Part shown: in pieces, positions 47,384 to 57,226 of the stretch | How the letters are laid out: the number at the start of each line of letters is the position of its first letter | How positions within the stretch are numbered: position 1 is the first letter of the stretch | Assembly (NCBI GenBank): GCA_902491765.1 | Contig: CABUIY010000006.1 | Coordinates: 1-64,000 of the forward strand | Length of the DNA stretch: 64,000 nucleotides | Direction: 5' to 3' | From: an uncultured Collinsella sp. | GTDB taxonomy: Bacteria > Actinomycetota > Coriobacteriia > Coriobacteriales > Coriobacteriaceae | The notes under the pieces: model-generated | What the model saw: only the letters and a program-made list of their open reading frames with translations | Told to the model about the DNA's origin: nothing | The model's database searches: none | Position numbers and translations under genes: made by a program

Positions 47384-48100
47384 TTACTCCTCCTTCGTAT
47401 CAAAATCCATAATGATGCCCTCGACCGGCGCAGGACCGGCGGGAATCTCGGGCGCATCGGGGTTGAGCTCGCGGTCGATATACTCCGGGTTCACGCCGTG
47501 GCCGCCCAGATACTCCATGCCGGGGCCCTGGGGCTCACCGGACGCAAGCGTCTCGTTGGCTGCCATGCCGGCAGCGTTGCCGGTCTTTACGGCGGAGGCG
47601 GCGCGCAGGGCGTCAAGCTCGCGCTTGCACTCCTGGCACATACCGACGGTACGAGCGGCCTGCTCGGCCTCCATGCCGCCGGCCTTTTGCAGCAGGCGCT
47701 TGGCGTAGTCGATCTCCTTGTGCGGGGCAAACGGCTTGCCACAACGCGAGCAGTGCTCGAGCGTGTAGACGCTCTTGCTGGTGAGGTCGTCCTTGCTCAT
47801 GACGGCCAGCTCAAACTCCTCGGTGAGCTTGATGGCCTCCATGGGGCAGGCTTCCTCACAGCGGCCGCAAAAGATGCAGCGGCCGTAGTCGATCGACCAG
47901 GTAATGGTATCGGCCGCAAGGTCAGTGTCCATGCGAATGGCATCGGCCGGACAAGCCACGCCGCAGGCACCGCAGGCGATGCAGAGCTCGGCATTGTGCT
48001 CGGGCTTGCCGCGCATGTCCTTGTTGGTGGGAAACGGCGCAAACGGGTACTTGACCGTCGCGTCGCCGGCCTTGGCGTTAACCTTCCAAAGCTTCAGCAT
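47384..48100 (-). CDS. hyfH: Ferredoxin-like subunit HyfH (NuoI-like)
   Basis: About 238 residues from MLKLWKVNAKAGDATVKYPF. Two [4Fe-4S] motifs are present, CIACGACGVACP and CIFCGRCEEACP. A further rubredoxin- or zinc-like set (CSRCGKPFAPH ... CQECKREL) follows, as in HycF/HyfH. It passes electrons from the formate side to HyfI. The start lies one base after the hyfG stop. The C-terminal fifty residues are proline- and glycine-rich and not conserved. Confidence 0.92.
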   Translation of the reverse strand: MLKLWKVNAKAGDATVKYPFAPFPTNKDMRGKPEHNAELCIACGACGVACPADAIRMDTDLAADTITWSIDYGRCIFCGRCEEACPMEAIKLTEEFELAVMSKDDLTSKSVYTLEHCSRCGKPFAPHKEIDYAKRLLQKAGGMEAEQAARTVGMCQECKRELDALRAASAVKTGNAAGMAANETLASGEPQGPGMEYLGGHGVNPEYIDRELNPDAPEIPAGPAPVEGIIMDFDTKEE

Positions 48101-48101
48101 A

Positions 48102-49874
48102 TTAGAGTGCCTCCTCATCGAGCGGAGCGGCCATGGTGCCCTCGCCCGCAAGCGGCGACTTGTCGCGCCAGACGTTCTCGAACTGCTCCTTGTCGAGCAC
48201 GTGGTCGCGCTTGGCGGCGACATCGGTCACCGTCACGCGGTCGGTGCAGGAGTAGCACGGGTCGAGCGAGCCGACGATCAGCGCCGCATCGCCCACGGTG
48301 TTGCCGCGGAACATGTAGCGCAGGACCGGCCAGTTGCTGTACGTGGCCGCCTTGGCGCGCCAGCGGTAGCACTTCTGGTTGTTGCCGAGCATGGCCCAGT
48401 GCACGTCCTCGCCGCGCGGAGCCTCGGTGGCGCCGATGGCGTACTTGTGCGGGGTGTACTCCCAATCCGTGGTGAGGATGGGGCCCGACGGGCAGTTCTC
48501 GAGCATGGTCTCGATCATGTCGATCGAATCGTAGACCTCCTGGATGCGAACGGCGGTGCGGCCGAAGGCATCGCAGGTGTCTGCCGTGGCAGCATGCATC
48601 TTCTGAACATCCGGATCAGCGTAGCCGTCGAAGGGATGGTCAAAGCGCACGTCGCGGGCATAGCCCGAGCCACGCATGAGCGGGCCGACCGGAGAGAAGT
48701 CGCGTGCGATCTTGCGGTCCAGAATGCCGATACCACTCGTACGCTCGATAAAGTTGGGCGTGGAGAGTAAGACGTCGACGAGCTCCTGAACCTCGGAGCG
48801 CAGCTGGTGGATGGTCGTGAGCGTGGAGAGCTTCTGCTCGGCCAAAATGTCGCGACGCACGCCGCCGATCACGTTGAGGCCGTAGGTCTTGCGGTGACCG
48901 GAGAGCTTCTCGGCCAGGTCCATGGACTTCTCGCGGACGCGGAAGAACTGCTGGAAGCCGGAGTCGAAGCCCGTGTAGTGCGACGCCAGGCCAATGTTGA
49001 GCAGATGCGAGTGCAGGCGCTCGACCTCGAGCATGATGGCGCGGATGTACTGGGCGCGCGGCGGGACATGAATGCCCTGGGCGCGCTCGACGGCCTCGGC
49101 ATAGGCCACCGAGTGCGCGCAGCCGCAGATGCCGCAGATGCGGTCGGCGAGGAACGTCACGGCGTCATAGTTCAGGCGCGTCTCGGCGACCTTCTCCATA
49201 CCGCGGTGCACGTAGAACAGACGATAGTCGGCGTCCACGATCGTCTCGCCCTCAACGAACAGGCGGAAGTGGCCGGGCTCGTCGGAGGTAATGTGCAGCG
49301 GGCCCATGGGGACGAGCGTCGTCTCCTTGCCCTTGGTATCGGCCAAGAACTCGTAGTTTTCCATGTCGCTCGCGGGAGCGGGACGGAAACGATAGTCCAT
49401 GGAGTCCTTGCGCAGCGGATACAGGCCGCTGGGCCAATCGTCCGGCAGCACCAGGCGACGACGATCGGGCAGACCCTCGGGGATCAGGCCGAACATGTCG
49501 CGAAGCTCGCGCTCGCCCCACACGCAGGCGGGGACGAACGGCGTCACGGACGGGAACGTCATCTTGGCGGGATCGACCTCGGTGCGCACGGTCACCCAGC
49601 CGGGGTCCTCCCCCTCCATGGAGATGACGTAGTACACGGCGTAACGGCCGCACAGGCTGCGCTCGTCGTTGCCGATGATCACGGGAATCCAGCCGTAGCG
49701 CTCGTAATACAGGTAGTGGACGGCCTCGGGCAGCTTGTCCTGCTTGACGGTAATCGTCAGCTGGTCCTCGCACTGCCACTCGACCTTTTCGATGCAGCCC
49801 GGAACGGCGCGGCGCAGGGCCTCGACATGGCTCTCGCAGCGACGGGCATACACCTTGTTCTCAGTTTCAATCAT
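48102..49874 (-). CDS. hyfG: [NiFe] hydrogenase large subunit HyfG with N-terminal NuoC-like domain
   Basis: 590 residues. Residues 1-170 resemble NuoC (ERELRDMFGLIPEGLPDRRR). The rest is the catalytic domain with the nickel ligands RICGICGCAHS (L1) and DPCYSCTDR (L2). This marks a group 4 hydrogenase of the formate hydrogenlyase type, which makes hydrogen from protons. After CTDR a 44-residue tail begins VTVTD, close to the E. coli HycE tail, which HycI removes after the same arginine. Both catalytic motifs are intact, with Cys and no Sec. Confidence 0.96.
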   Translation of the reverse strand: MIETENKVYARRCESHVEALRRAVPGCIEKVEWQCEDQLTITVKQDKLPEAVHYLYYERYGWIPVIIGNDERSLCGRYAVYYVISMEGEDPGWVTVRTEVDPAKMTFPSVTPFVPACVWGERELRDMFGLIPEGLPDRRRLVLPDDWPSGLYPLRKDSMDYRFRPAPASDMENYEFLADTKGKETTLVPMGPLHITSDEPGHFRLFVEGETIVDADYRLFYVHRGMEKVAETRLNYDAVTFLADRICGICGCAHSVAYAEAVERAQGIHVPPRAQYIRAIMLEVERLHSHLLNIGLASHYTGFDSGFQQFFRVREKSMDLAEKLSGHRKTYGLNVIGGVRRDILAEQKLSTLTTIHQLRSEVQELVDVLLSTPNFIERTSGIGILDRKIARDFSPVGPLMRGSGYARDVRFDHPFDGYADPDVQKMHAATADTCDAFGRTAVRIQEVYDSIDMIETMLENCPSGPILTTDWEYTPHKYAIGATEAPRGEDVHWAMLGNNQKCYRWRAKAATYSNWPVLRYMFRGNTVGDAALIVGSLDPCYSCTDRVTVTDVAAKRDHVLDKEQFENVWRDKSPLAGEGTMAAPLDEEAL

Positions 49875-49877
49875 TCG

Positions 49878-51437
49878 TTACTCCACCTCGCTCTGAGCGG
49901 TCTCGGTACCGAACACAGCGCGGTACATCGGCGTCGCGTGAAGTTCCTCGGTGCTCTGCTCGAGCACGATGCCGGTCGCGGTCTCCACACCGTGCACGAG
50001 AGGCAGCGGGGTGGCGATGCCAAACCACAAGATCATGACAGCCAGGATGATTTCGGGGATAAGCATGAACGCCGGGGCCTCATGCTTGCCCATGCCCTGG
50101 GGCGCATGGCCGAATACCGACTTGAGTGCGATGCGGGTGAGCGCGGAGATGGCCACGGTAAGACCGAGGGCGACCACGACGACCAGCCACATGGGACCGG
50201 CGGTAACACCGGCGACAAAAGTCAGGAACTCGGAGATAAACATGCCAAAGGGCGGGAAGGCACCAAGGCCGAGCAACGCCAGGACGGCGAGCGCGGCGGT
50301 TGCGGGAGCAACCTCGACGACACCCTGAATCTTAGCCAGGCTACGCGTGCCAAAGGCGTGCTGGATGTTGCCGGACACGCAGAAGGCAAGCGTCTTGGTA
50401 AAGCCATGGAACACGCAGTGCAGCAGGGCTGCGGCGATACCCAGCGGGCCACCGATACCCAGGCACAGGGCGATAACGCCCACGTTCTCCACAGACGAGT
50501 ACGCAAAGCGGCGCTTGAGGTCGTCCTGGCGAAACATCGAAAGCGCCGCCACCAAAATGGACAGCGTGCCGACGATCAGCAGCAAAAGCTGCGGATACTC
50601 GGCGCCCACGGCCTGGATAGTAAAGCCGTAGAAGCGCACGATCACAAGCATGGCGCACTTAAGCAGCACGCCCGAGAGCAGGGCCGAGACAGGGCTCGGG
50701 GCCTGGGAGTGGGCATCGGGCAGCCAAGTGTGCATGGGGAACAGGCCGGCCTTGGTGCCAAAGCCGATCACGATAAACGCAAAGGCAAGGCGCATGAGCG
50801 TCGGGTCGAACTGGTCGGCATACGGCAGCACGCACGACAGGAATGCGGCCTCGTGGGCGTTGGGGATCACGTCGGCGGCGTTGGCGTAGATCAGCAGCGT
50901 ACCGAACAGGCCAAAGGCCACGCCGGCGGTGCAGACCATCGCATACTTCCAAGAAGCCTCGAGGGCCGTCTTGTTCTTGTAGATACTCACGAGGAACACG
51001 GTGGAAAGCGTGGTTGCCTCCACGGCGGCCCACGTGAGGATCATGTTGTTGGACAGGCACGCGAGCAGCATGGTGAACACAAACAGGCTAAACAGCGCAA
51101 AATACTGCTTGGCGCGCTCGGCGGGCATGGAGCCCTCCTCGATATCGGCCTTTACATAGGGCAGCGAGAACAGCCCGGTAAGAAAACCGATAAAGCCGAT
51201 GAGCAGCACAAAGATGGCGCCCAGCGAATCGAGGTGGAACCACAGGCCAAGAGCGCTCGCGGTGTCGCCGCTCATAAGGACGTCACCGGCCGTCACAATC
51301 GACAGCACCAGGACGGCTGCGACGGAGACCAGGTTGAGACCGGCAAACACGTTATAGGACGTGTTCTTGGGCAAAAACGCCATGACCAGCGAGAACACCA
51401 AAGGAGTCGCGAGCAGGGCGAGAATCAACGTTTCCAT
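49878..51437 (-). CDS. hyfF: Membrane subunit HyfF (antiporter-like, NuoL/M/N family)
   Basis: 519 residues, about 13-14 membrane segments. The antiporter signature is visible: FGTKAGLFPMHTWLPDAHSQ, APSPVSALLSGVLLKCAMLV, and FAYSSVENVGVIALCLGIG. HyfF is one of the subunits that separate FHL-2 (Hyf) from FHL-1 (Hyc). It should move ions across the membrane. It is encoded between hyfE and hyfG with gaps of three bases. Confidence 0.92.
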   Translation of the reverse strand: METLILALLATPLVFSLVMAFLPKNTSYNVFAGLNLVSVAAVLVLSIVTAGDVLMSGDTASALGLWFHLDSLGAIFVLLIGFIGFLTGLFSLPYVKADIEEGSMPAERAKQYFALFSLFVFTMLLACLSNNMILTWAAVEATTLSTVFLVSIYKNKTALEASWKYAMVCTAGVAFGLFGTLLIYANAADVIPNAHEAAFLSCVLPYADQFDPTLMRLAFAFIVIGFGTKAGLFPMHTWLPDAHSQAPSPVSALLSGVLLKCAMLVIVRFYGFTIQAVGAEYPQLLLLIVGTLSILVAALSMFRQDDLKRRFAYSSVENVGVIALCLGIGGPLGIAAALLHCVFHGFTKTLAFCVSGNIQHAFGTRSLAKIQGVVEVAPATAALAVLALLGLGAFPPFGMFISEFLTFVAGVTAGPMWLVVVVALGLTVAISALTRIALKSVFGHAPQGMGKHEAPAFMLIPEIILAVMILWFGIATPLPLVHGVETATGIVLEQSTEELHATPMYRAVFGTETAQSEVE

Positions 51438-51440
51438 GGA

Positions 51441-52094
51441 CTACCCCCTCAGCTCGGACAGGTCGCGCGCATCGAGCGAGTGGGAGTCGTCCCAAATGCG
51501 ACGCACGACGATGGACATGATGATGACGGCAAAGATGGCGTCGGTGGCGATACCGATCTCGATGATCTCGGGAGCGGTGGGCGCCAAAAGCGCGAGCGTC
51601 ACGTGGCTGCCGTTTTCCATAAGGCAGTATCCAAAGATCTGCTTCATGATGTTGCGCTGCGAGATGATACAGGTAAGACCCACAAAGAAGTGAGCGAAGC
51701 TAATAGCGAGCGCAGGCGTTGCGACCTCGGCCGTAGGCAGGCTGATCTGCGTCACGACGGCAAAGCAAATCGCGACCTCGACGGCGATGATGCAGATGGC
51801 CCAAGCGGGCTTAAGGCCGGCCTTGAGCGATGCGTCGCTCGGCTCGCCCATCTTCTTGTATGCGCGGTTGAGGATATAAGGGACCAAGACGACCTTGGTG
51901 ATAAAGGCAGATCCGGCCCACATAAGCAGCTCCTGCGCACCGGTGGTGGCACCGAGCGTAGCGAGCAGCCCCACGAGCACCAGCGACTGCACCGCATACC
52001 AGTTGATGGCATGTTTGATGTTCTTGGAGACGACCACCATGGTGGACGTGACGATCAGAAGGCCGCCAAGGATGTTGACGATCGAATAACCCAT
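51441..52094 (-). CDS. hyfE: Membrane subunit HyfE (NuoK-like)
   Basis: 217 residues, about six membrane segments, with MWAGSAFITKVVLVPYILNR and IEIGIATDAIFAVIIMSIVV, typical of HyfE. Its second half resembles NuoK and carries buried acidic residues (E in GYCLMENGS). HyfE is absent from the Hyc type, so its presence classifies the complex as Hyf. Confidence 0.92.
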   Translation of the reverse strand: MGYSIVNILGGLLIVTSTMVVVSKNIKHAINWYAVQSLVLVGLLATLGATTGAQELLMWAGSAFITKVVLVPYILNRAYKKMGEPSDASLKAGLKPAWAICIIAVEVAICFAVVTQISLPTAEVATPALAISFAHFFVGLTCIISQRNIMKQIFGYCLMENGSHVTLALLAPTAPEIIEIGIATDAIFAVIIMSIVVRRIWDDSHSLDARDLSELRG

Positions 52095-52107
52095 GTCGTT
52101 CTACCTC

Positions 52108-53565
52108 CTAACCGATCCAGCTGGCCGAAAGCGGGCCGCTGACGATAACCATGATGATGAGCACGATGAACACGAACGCCATCGCGCGGGGAAGCGGGGC
52201 TCCCGCAGCGACCTCGTCGCTCGGCTCGCCGGGCAGGCAATAGCCCATCCACTTGAGGAACCAGGCGAAGGTGGCGACGGTCTCGGCGACCATGATGCAC
52301 ACGAGCACCAGGATCGCGACGTTGCCGGCACCCACGGAAAAGCCGCCGGCGATGATCTGGAACTTCGAGAAGAACGTGTTCATGGGCGGCACGCCGGCAA
52401 TGGCGAGCGCCGCGACACCAAAGCCCACGCCCGAGATCGGGTACTTCTTTACGATGCCGCGAAGCTTGGGCAGCATACGCGTGCCGAGCGTAAAGGAGAA
52501 CGAACCGGCGATCAGGAAGAACAGCGTCTTGGCGAAGGCGTGGTTAAAGATGTGGCACACGGCGCCATCAAAGGCCAGCTGGCTGCCAAAGACCGAAAGA
52601 CCCAGACCAAAGAACACATAGGAGAGCTGGGCGATCGTGGAGAAGGCCAGCAGACGCTTCATGTCCTTTTGCGGAAGGTACATAAGGAAACCAAAGAGCA
52701 TGGTGACCATGGCGTCGATAATGGCGACCCAGCCCACGATCTCGGGAATCTCGCCGGCAGAGACGAGTGCACGCGCGAACACGCACACGCCGACCTTAAC
52801 CATCGAGGCACCATGCAGGTAGGCCGAAACAGGCGTCGGCGCCTCCATGGCCGAAGGCAGCCACATGTACATGGGGACCTGTGCGGACTTTGCCCAGGCC
52901 GCAAACAGCACGAGCAAAAGGACGATAGCCTTGAGCTTGGCGTCGAGGCCGGCAATCGCGGTAATGGCGAAGGTGCCGGTGTGGGCAAACACGATGGCGG
53001 CGCCCAGATACAGGCCGAGCGCACCGATATGCGTAATGATCAGGGCCTTCATGCCGGCCTTCTTGGCCGTAGGCGACATGTAGTAGCTAATGAGGCCCCA
53101 AGAGCACGCACCCGTGATCTCAAAGAACACGAGCTGGCCCAAAAGGGTCGAGCTGTACACGAGGCCGGCCATGGCGCCGATGAAGGTCGCGAGGTACGCG
53201 TAGAAGCGACGACGCGGTGCATCGGGATGCTCACGGTTATTCTCGCTCATATAGGGAATCGAGTAGATCACGACAAGCAGGCCGATACCCACAAAGGCGG
53301 GCGCGAGCAGCGTGCTCATGCGATCGAAGGTGAATCCCATGACGAGGGTCTGCCCAAACGAGATCAGGGGGACCTGCGTGTCGGGCATGCCGGCGCCAGC
53401 GAAATTCGCGGCGAGGGCGATGGTGCAGACCGTCGAGACGGCGGCACCCAAAACGCTGAACCACTTGGCGTACGGACGGGGGAACAGGGCGACGAGCACC
53501 GAGGCCACCATCGGGGCCGCGATAGCGACCAAGCCGAGAAGGGACAGACTGACTGCAAATGACAT
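52108..53565 (-). CDS. hyfD: Membrane subunit HyfD (antiporter-like)
   Basis: 485 residues with about 14 membrane segments and AAWAKSAQVPMYMWLPSAME, APTPVSAYLHGASMVKVGVC, and LLAFSTIAQLSYVFFGLGLS, the antiporter signature of the NuoL/M/N family. In E. coli the equivalent hyfD is one of the genes that distinguish FHL-2. Key lysines (AKSAQ and VKVG) are kept, so it can be a proton channel. Confidence 0.92.
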   Translation of the reverse strand: MSFAVSLSLLGLVAIAAPMVASVLVALFPRPYAKWFSVLGAAVSTVCTIALAANFAGAGMPDTQVPLISFGQTLVMGFTFDRMSTLLAPAFVGIGLLVVIYSIPYMSENNREHPDAPRRRFYAYLATFIGAMAGLVYSSTLLGQLVFFEITGACSWGLISYYMSPTAKKAGMKALIITHIGALGLYLGAAIVFAHTGTFAITAIAGLDAKLKAIVLLLVLFAAWAKSAQVPMYMWLPSAMEAPTPVSAYLHGASMVKVGVCVFARALVSAGEIPEIVGWVAIIDAMVTMLFGFLMYLPQKDMKRLLAFSTIAQLSYVFFGLGLSVFGSQLAFDGAVCHIFNHAFAKTLFFLIAGSFSFTLGTRMLPKLRGIVKKYPISGVGFGVAALAIAGVPPMNTFFSKFQIIAGGFSVGAGNVAILVLVCIMVAETVATFAWFLKWMGYCLPGEPSDEVAAGAPLPRAMAFVFIVLIIMVIVSGPLSASWIG

Positions 53566-53580
53566 TGTTTCTCCCTTCTC

Positions 53581-54507
53581 CTACACGCCGACGACCACGA
53601 AGACAAACGCCAGCACGGCGATGCCCACGACGGCCCAGGTCTGATTACCGAGCACCTTAAAGCGCGAACGCGAGCAGGAGTTCTCGATCACGCCGCACAC
53701 GACAAAGTCGATAAGGCACTTCACCAGGAAGATGACTGCGCCCAGAACGGCGGTGGCGCCCACGGTCGCGGGCTCGCCCCAGGGGACGAAGATCGCGCAG
53801 AACCAAGCGACAACCAAGACCTGTTTCATGGACATGGCAAGCTTGGCCATGGCGAGCGACGGGCCGGAAAGCTCGGCGAGCGGGCCTTCCTGAAGCTCTT
53901 GCTCGGCCTCGGCCTGATCAAAGGGCAGCTTGCCGAGTTCCATGTAGCAGGCAATCGCAAAGGCGATGCCGGCGAGGATAACGGCGACCGGCGCGTCGAT
54001 GGCGCCCGTCATGATGTGCTGACCCATGGTGGCGATGTCGGTGGAGCCGCACACCAGGGCGGCGGCAAACAGCGCCAGCAGCATGGACGGCTCGATGAGC
54101 ACGCTCATGAGCAGCTCGCGGACGCCACCGATACCGGCGTAGGCGTTGGACGAATCCACACCGCAGAGGGCGAAGAAGAAGCGGGCGAGCGCCAGGCTGT
54201 ACATGATGGTGATGGCGTCACCAAAGACCGGGATGGGGCTTTGTGCCGTAAAGAGCGGCAGACCCATCGCGAGCATAAAGGCGACGGCGAAGAACAGCGG
54301 CGGCATGATGCGCAGCGCAAAGCTCGCATCCTCGCTCTGGGACTCGGGACGCGCAAAGAGCTTGGCCAGGTCGCGGTAGTCCTGCATGATGCTGGGGCCG
54401 CGACGGTTGTGCATCTTGGCGCGGATCACGCGACCGAGACCGGAGAAGAACGGTGCGACGGCCATAACGACCACGCCCTGCAGAACGGCAAGTACGATGT
54501 TGTTCAT
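53581..54507 (-). CDS. hyfC: Membrane anchor subunit HyfC (NuoH-like)
   Basis: 308 residues, about eight membrane segments. FSGLGRVIRAKMHNRRGPSI and QDYRDLAKLFARPES are the NuoH/HycD signature near the quinone-site loop. AYMELGKLPFDQAEAEQELQ-like sequence (CYMELGKLPFDQAEAEQELQ) is the E-loop that contacts the hydrophilic arm. It connects the hydrogenase arm to the membrane antiporter-like subunits. Confidence 0.94.
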   Translation of the reverse strand: MNNIVLAVLQGVVVMAVAPFFSGLGRVIRAKMHNRRGPSIMQDYRDLAKLFARPESQSEDASFALRIMPPLFFAVAFMLAMGLPLFTAQSPIPVFGDAITIMYSLALARFFFALCGVDSSNAYAGIGGVRELLMSVLIEPSMLLALFAAALVCGSTDIATMGQHIMTGAIDAPVAVILAGIAFAIACYMELGKLPFDQAEAEQELQEGPLAELSGPSLAMAKLAMSMKQVLVVAWFCAIFVPWGEPATVGATAVLGAVIFLVKCLIDFVVCGVIENSCSRSRFKVLGNQTWAVVGIAVLAFVFVVVGV

Positions 54508-54519
54508 GCTCTCCCCTCC

Positions 54520-56538
54520 TTAACCCATTTGCACGGCGAGCACGAGGAACACCACGAGTGCCGCGACGATGTAGCAGATATAGATGCTGTAGTTGCCGCC
54601 CTCGAGCTTAGTCGCGAGGTCGGCGAGCTTCTCGACACCCTTATGCGGGGCATCGACGAGAATCTTGTCGGGCACGGGCTCCACAGCCTCGGCCACACCG
54701 GTGAGCTTCTGGAAGAAGTGCGCGATGGACCAGCAGACAGCCGTGCAGCGGTCGCGCAGCGTGTAGAGCGGCTGCATAAACCAGGACACCTCGGAGGCAA
54801 AGGTCGTGGCCACGACGGGCATATGCTCGTTGGGAGCATAGCCGCACGCCCACGGCTGGGACTTCTGCACCTTGCCGACGGTCTTGAGCTTGCGATAACC
54901 GCAGGCAAGGCCGACGAGCACCACAAGCGCAATAGCGATCGCGGGCGTGGAGGTGGCAGCGCCGGAGTACTGGTTCATGAGCTCCATGCCCTCGGCGGCA
55001 AACACGCCACCGGAAGGATGCAGCACGGACGCGGCGACATCGACCAGCACGGGCGCGATCACGGGAGCGCCAATGCCCAGCACGACGCAGATGGCCGCGA
55101 GCAGGCCCTGCGCAAACACCATGGGGGCGGGAACCTCCTTGGCATTGGCCGCGGCCTCGGAGCGGGGCGCGGAGGCAAAGGAGACGCCATAGGCCTTGAC
55201 GAAGCATGTGACAGCCAGCGCGCCGGTAATGGCAAGCGCGACGGCAGCGAACACGGCCACGATCATGACGGCCTTGTCGCCCTGCATGGCAGCGTTAAAG
55301 AGCGACTGGTAGGTAAACCACTCGGACACAAAGCCGTTGAAGGGCGGGATGGCCGAGATGGCAAGCGCGCCAATAAGGAAGCAGATGGCCGTAGCCGGCA
55401 TACGACGGAACAGGCCGCCCATCTTCTCCATATTGCGCGTACCCGTGGAGTACAGCAGCGCACCGGCGCCCAAGAACAGCTCGCCCTTAAACATCGCGTG
55501 GTTAAACGTGTGGTAGAGGGCGGCCATCAGAGCCAGGACGGCGATGCCGACCGAGTTGAGCGCCATGGCGGCCATGGAGGCGCCGACGCCGAGCAGAATG
55601 ATGCCGATGTTCTCGACGGAGTGATAGGCCAGCAGGCGCTTGATGTCATGCTCCTGCAGGGCGAAGGCCACGCCGAGGACCGACGAGATCGCACCGAAGA
55701 CCATGACCATAAGGCCCCACCAGACCTGAACGCCCGAGGCGGAGAGCAGGTCGAGACCCACCTTGAGGATACCGAAGATACCGATCTTGATCATGCCGCC
55801 GGACATGAGGGCCGACACGTTGGACGGCGCCTCGGGATGCGCCTTGGGCAGCCAGCCGTGCAGCGGGATGATACCGGCCTTGGCGCCAAAGCCAAAGAAG
55901 GCGAGCACGAAGCACACGGATGCGACCGCGGGGCTAAACTGCGTAGCGCGGAAATCCGCAAAGGCAAACGAGCCACCGGCGAAGTTGGTCATGGTGAGGA
56001 AGCTCGCCATGATGAGCACAAAGCCCACGTGCGCGATCACAAAGTAGAGCCAACCGCCATGGATGGAGTTCTCGTTCTCCTCGATCACGACCAGGAAGTA
56101 CGAGGTCAGCGACATGAGCTCAAAGGCGACCAGGAACCAAAACACGTTGTCGGCGGTAATGACGAGCATCATGGACGCCACAAAGGTGTTAAAGAAGAAG
56201 CCGGCGCGGCCCTTTTTTCCCGGGTACTCATCAAAGTAGTTGAGACCGTAGATCGAACCGGCAAACGCGAGCACCGAGATAAGCGCCACGAACAGGCCGG
56301 ACAGCTGATTGAGCAGCAGCTGGAAATGGGCAAACGGGAAGAACACGATGGTGTCGACCGACGTGACATCGCCCAGCACGGCCTGGATACCGGCCACAAA
56401 CGAAAGCACCGCGGCGACGGCGCCGATAAGGCAGCCGGCGGTCTTGGCGGCGTTATCGGCCTTGATCAGCAGAACCGAGGCGAGCGCACCGATGCACGAG
56501 ACGGCAAGCGATGCGATAAACAGCGTCATGCTATCCAT
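54520..56538 (-). CDS. hyfB: Membrane subunit HyfB/HycC (antiporter-like)
   Basis: 672 residues, about 16 membrane segments, with VSEWFTYQSLF, FFGFGAKAGIIPLHGWLPKA, HPEAPSNVSALMSGGMIKIG, and LAYHSVENIGIILLGVG, the signature of HyfB. The long C-terminal part carries extra helices. The start at 56538 overlaps the hyfA stop by eight bases. It is the largest membrane subunit, and key lysines and glutamates of proton-pumping families are kept. Confidence 0.93.
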   Translation of the reverse strand: MDSMTLFIASLAVSCIGALASVLLIKADNAAKTAGCLIGAVAAVLSFVAGIQAVLGDVTSVDTIVFFPFAHFQLLLNQLSGLFVALISVLAFAGSIYGLNYFDEYPGKKGRAGFFFNTFVASMMLVITADNVFWFLVAFELMSLTSYFLVVIEENENSIHGGWLYFVIAHVGFVLIMASFLTMTNFAGGSFAFADFRATQFSPAVASVCFVLAFFGFGAKAGIIPLHGWLPKAHPEAPSNVSALMSGGMIKIGIFGILKVGLDLLSASGVQVWWGLMVMVFGAISSVLGVAFALQEHDIKRLLAYHSVENIGIILLGVGASMAAMALNSVGIAVLALMAALYHTFNHAMFKGELFLGAGALLYSTGTRNMEKMGGLFRRMPATAICFLIGALAISAIPPFNGFVSEWFTYQSLFNAAMQGDKAVMIVAVFAAVALAITGALAVTCFVKAYGVSFASAPRSEAAANAKEVPAPMVFAQGLLAAICVVLGIGAPVIAPVLVDVAASVLHPSGGVFAAEGMELMNQYSGAATSTPAIAIALVVLVGLACGYRKLKTVGKVQKSQPWACGYAPNEHMPVVATTFASEVSWFMQPLYTLRDRCTAVCWSIAHFFQKLTGVAEAVEPVPDKILVDAPHKGVEKLADLATKLEGGNYSIYICYIVAALVVFLVLAVQMG

Positions 56539-57154
56539 TGTTTACGCTCCCTTCTGCTTTCTCGGACAGGCCCTGGGCCACAGCGGTAACGTCGACAACC
56601 GGACCGTTTTCGATCGAGCGCAGGCGCTTGGCCTCGTCGAGCTCGCGATCGGCCGCGCCGCCCATGACGGTCAGCGCCTTGGTGGGGCACGCCGCCACAC
56701 AATGCGGGCCGTCCGGATCGAAGGCGCACAGATCGCACTTGATAGCGCAGGTGTACTGGCCGGGAGCCCACGTAAGCAGGCTGCTCAGGGACTTAGGATA
56801 CGAAGGCGTCGGGTCGCACATGCCTGCGACGCCGGCGATAGACGTGCCATCGGGATGGATGGCTCCGAAGGGGCACGCGATGGCGCACAGCCTGCACCCG
56901 ATGCACTCCTGCTCCTTGACGTGGATGCGATCGCCATCGTGCTCGATGGCATTCACCGGGCAAACCTCGGCGCAGGGGGCACCCTCGCAATGGTGGCAGG
57001 CAAGGGCGGCCGAAATACCGCCGGTCTTCACGAGCGCCAGGCGCGGCGTATCCTGAAGACCCTGCATCCGGTGGGCGTCGGCACAGGCGGACTGGCATGT
57101 TCCGCAGCCGATGCACCTCTCCGGGTTGATGTCGATGAAGCGGTTCATCCCCAC
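56531..57154 (-). CDS. hyfA: Four-cluster ferredoxin-like electron carrier HyfA (HycB-like)
   Basis: 207 residues. Four cysteine sets are visible: CIGCGTCQSACADAH, CHHCEGAPCAEVCP, CIGCRLCAIACP, and CDLCAFDPDGPHCVAACP. This is the HycB type, which takes electrons from FdhF. It stands between fdhF and hyfB, and hydN (a second such protein) precedes fdhF. A serine- and charge-rich tail follows the last cluster. Confidence 0.93.
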   Translation of the reverse strand: MGMNRFIDINPERCIGCGTCQSACADAHRMQGLQDTPRLALVKTGGISAALACHHCEGAPCAEVCPVNAIEHDGDRIHVKEQECIGCRLCAIACPFGAIHPDGTSIAGVAGMCDPTPSYPKSLSSLLTWAPGQYTCAIKCDLCAFDPDGPHCVAACPTKALTVMGGAADRELDEAKRLRSIENGPVVDVTAVAQGLSEKAEGSVNNG

Positions 57155-57226
57155 TTCCTTTCAAAATAACGGGCCGGGCTCCCGAACGTACGGGACGCCC
57201 GGCCCAAAAAGCCAACGAGAACGGGA

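Noticed and set aside
48807..56589. Plus-strand open frames of 1111 and 896 codons antisense to the hyf genes
   Set aside because: They mirror the minus-strand hyf genes. The products are rich in H, R, D and G repeats without recognisable folds.
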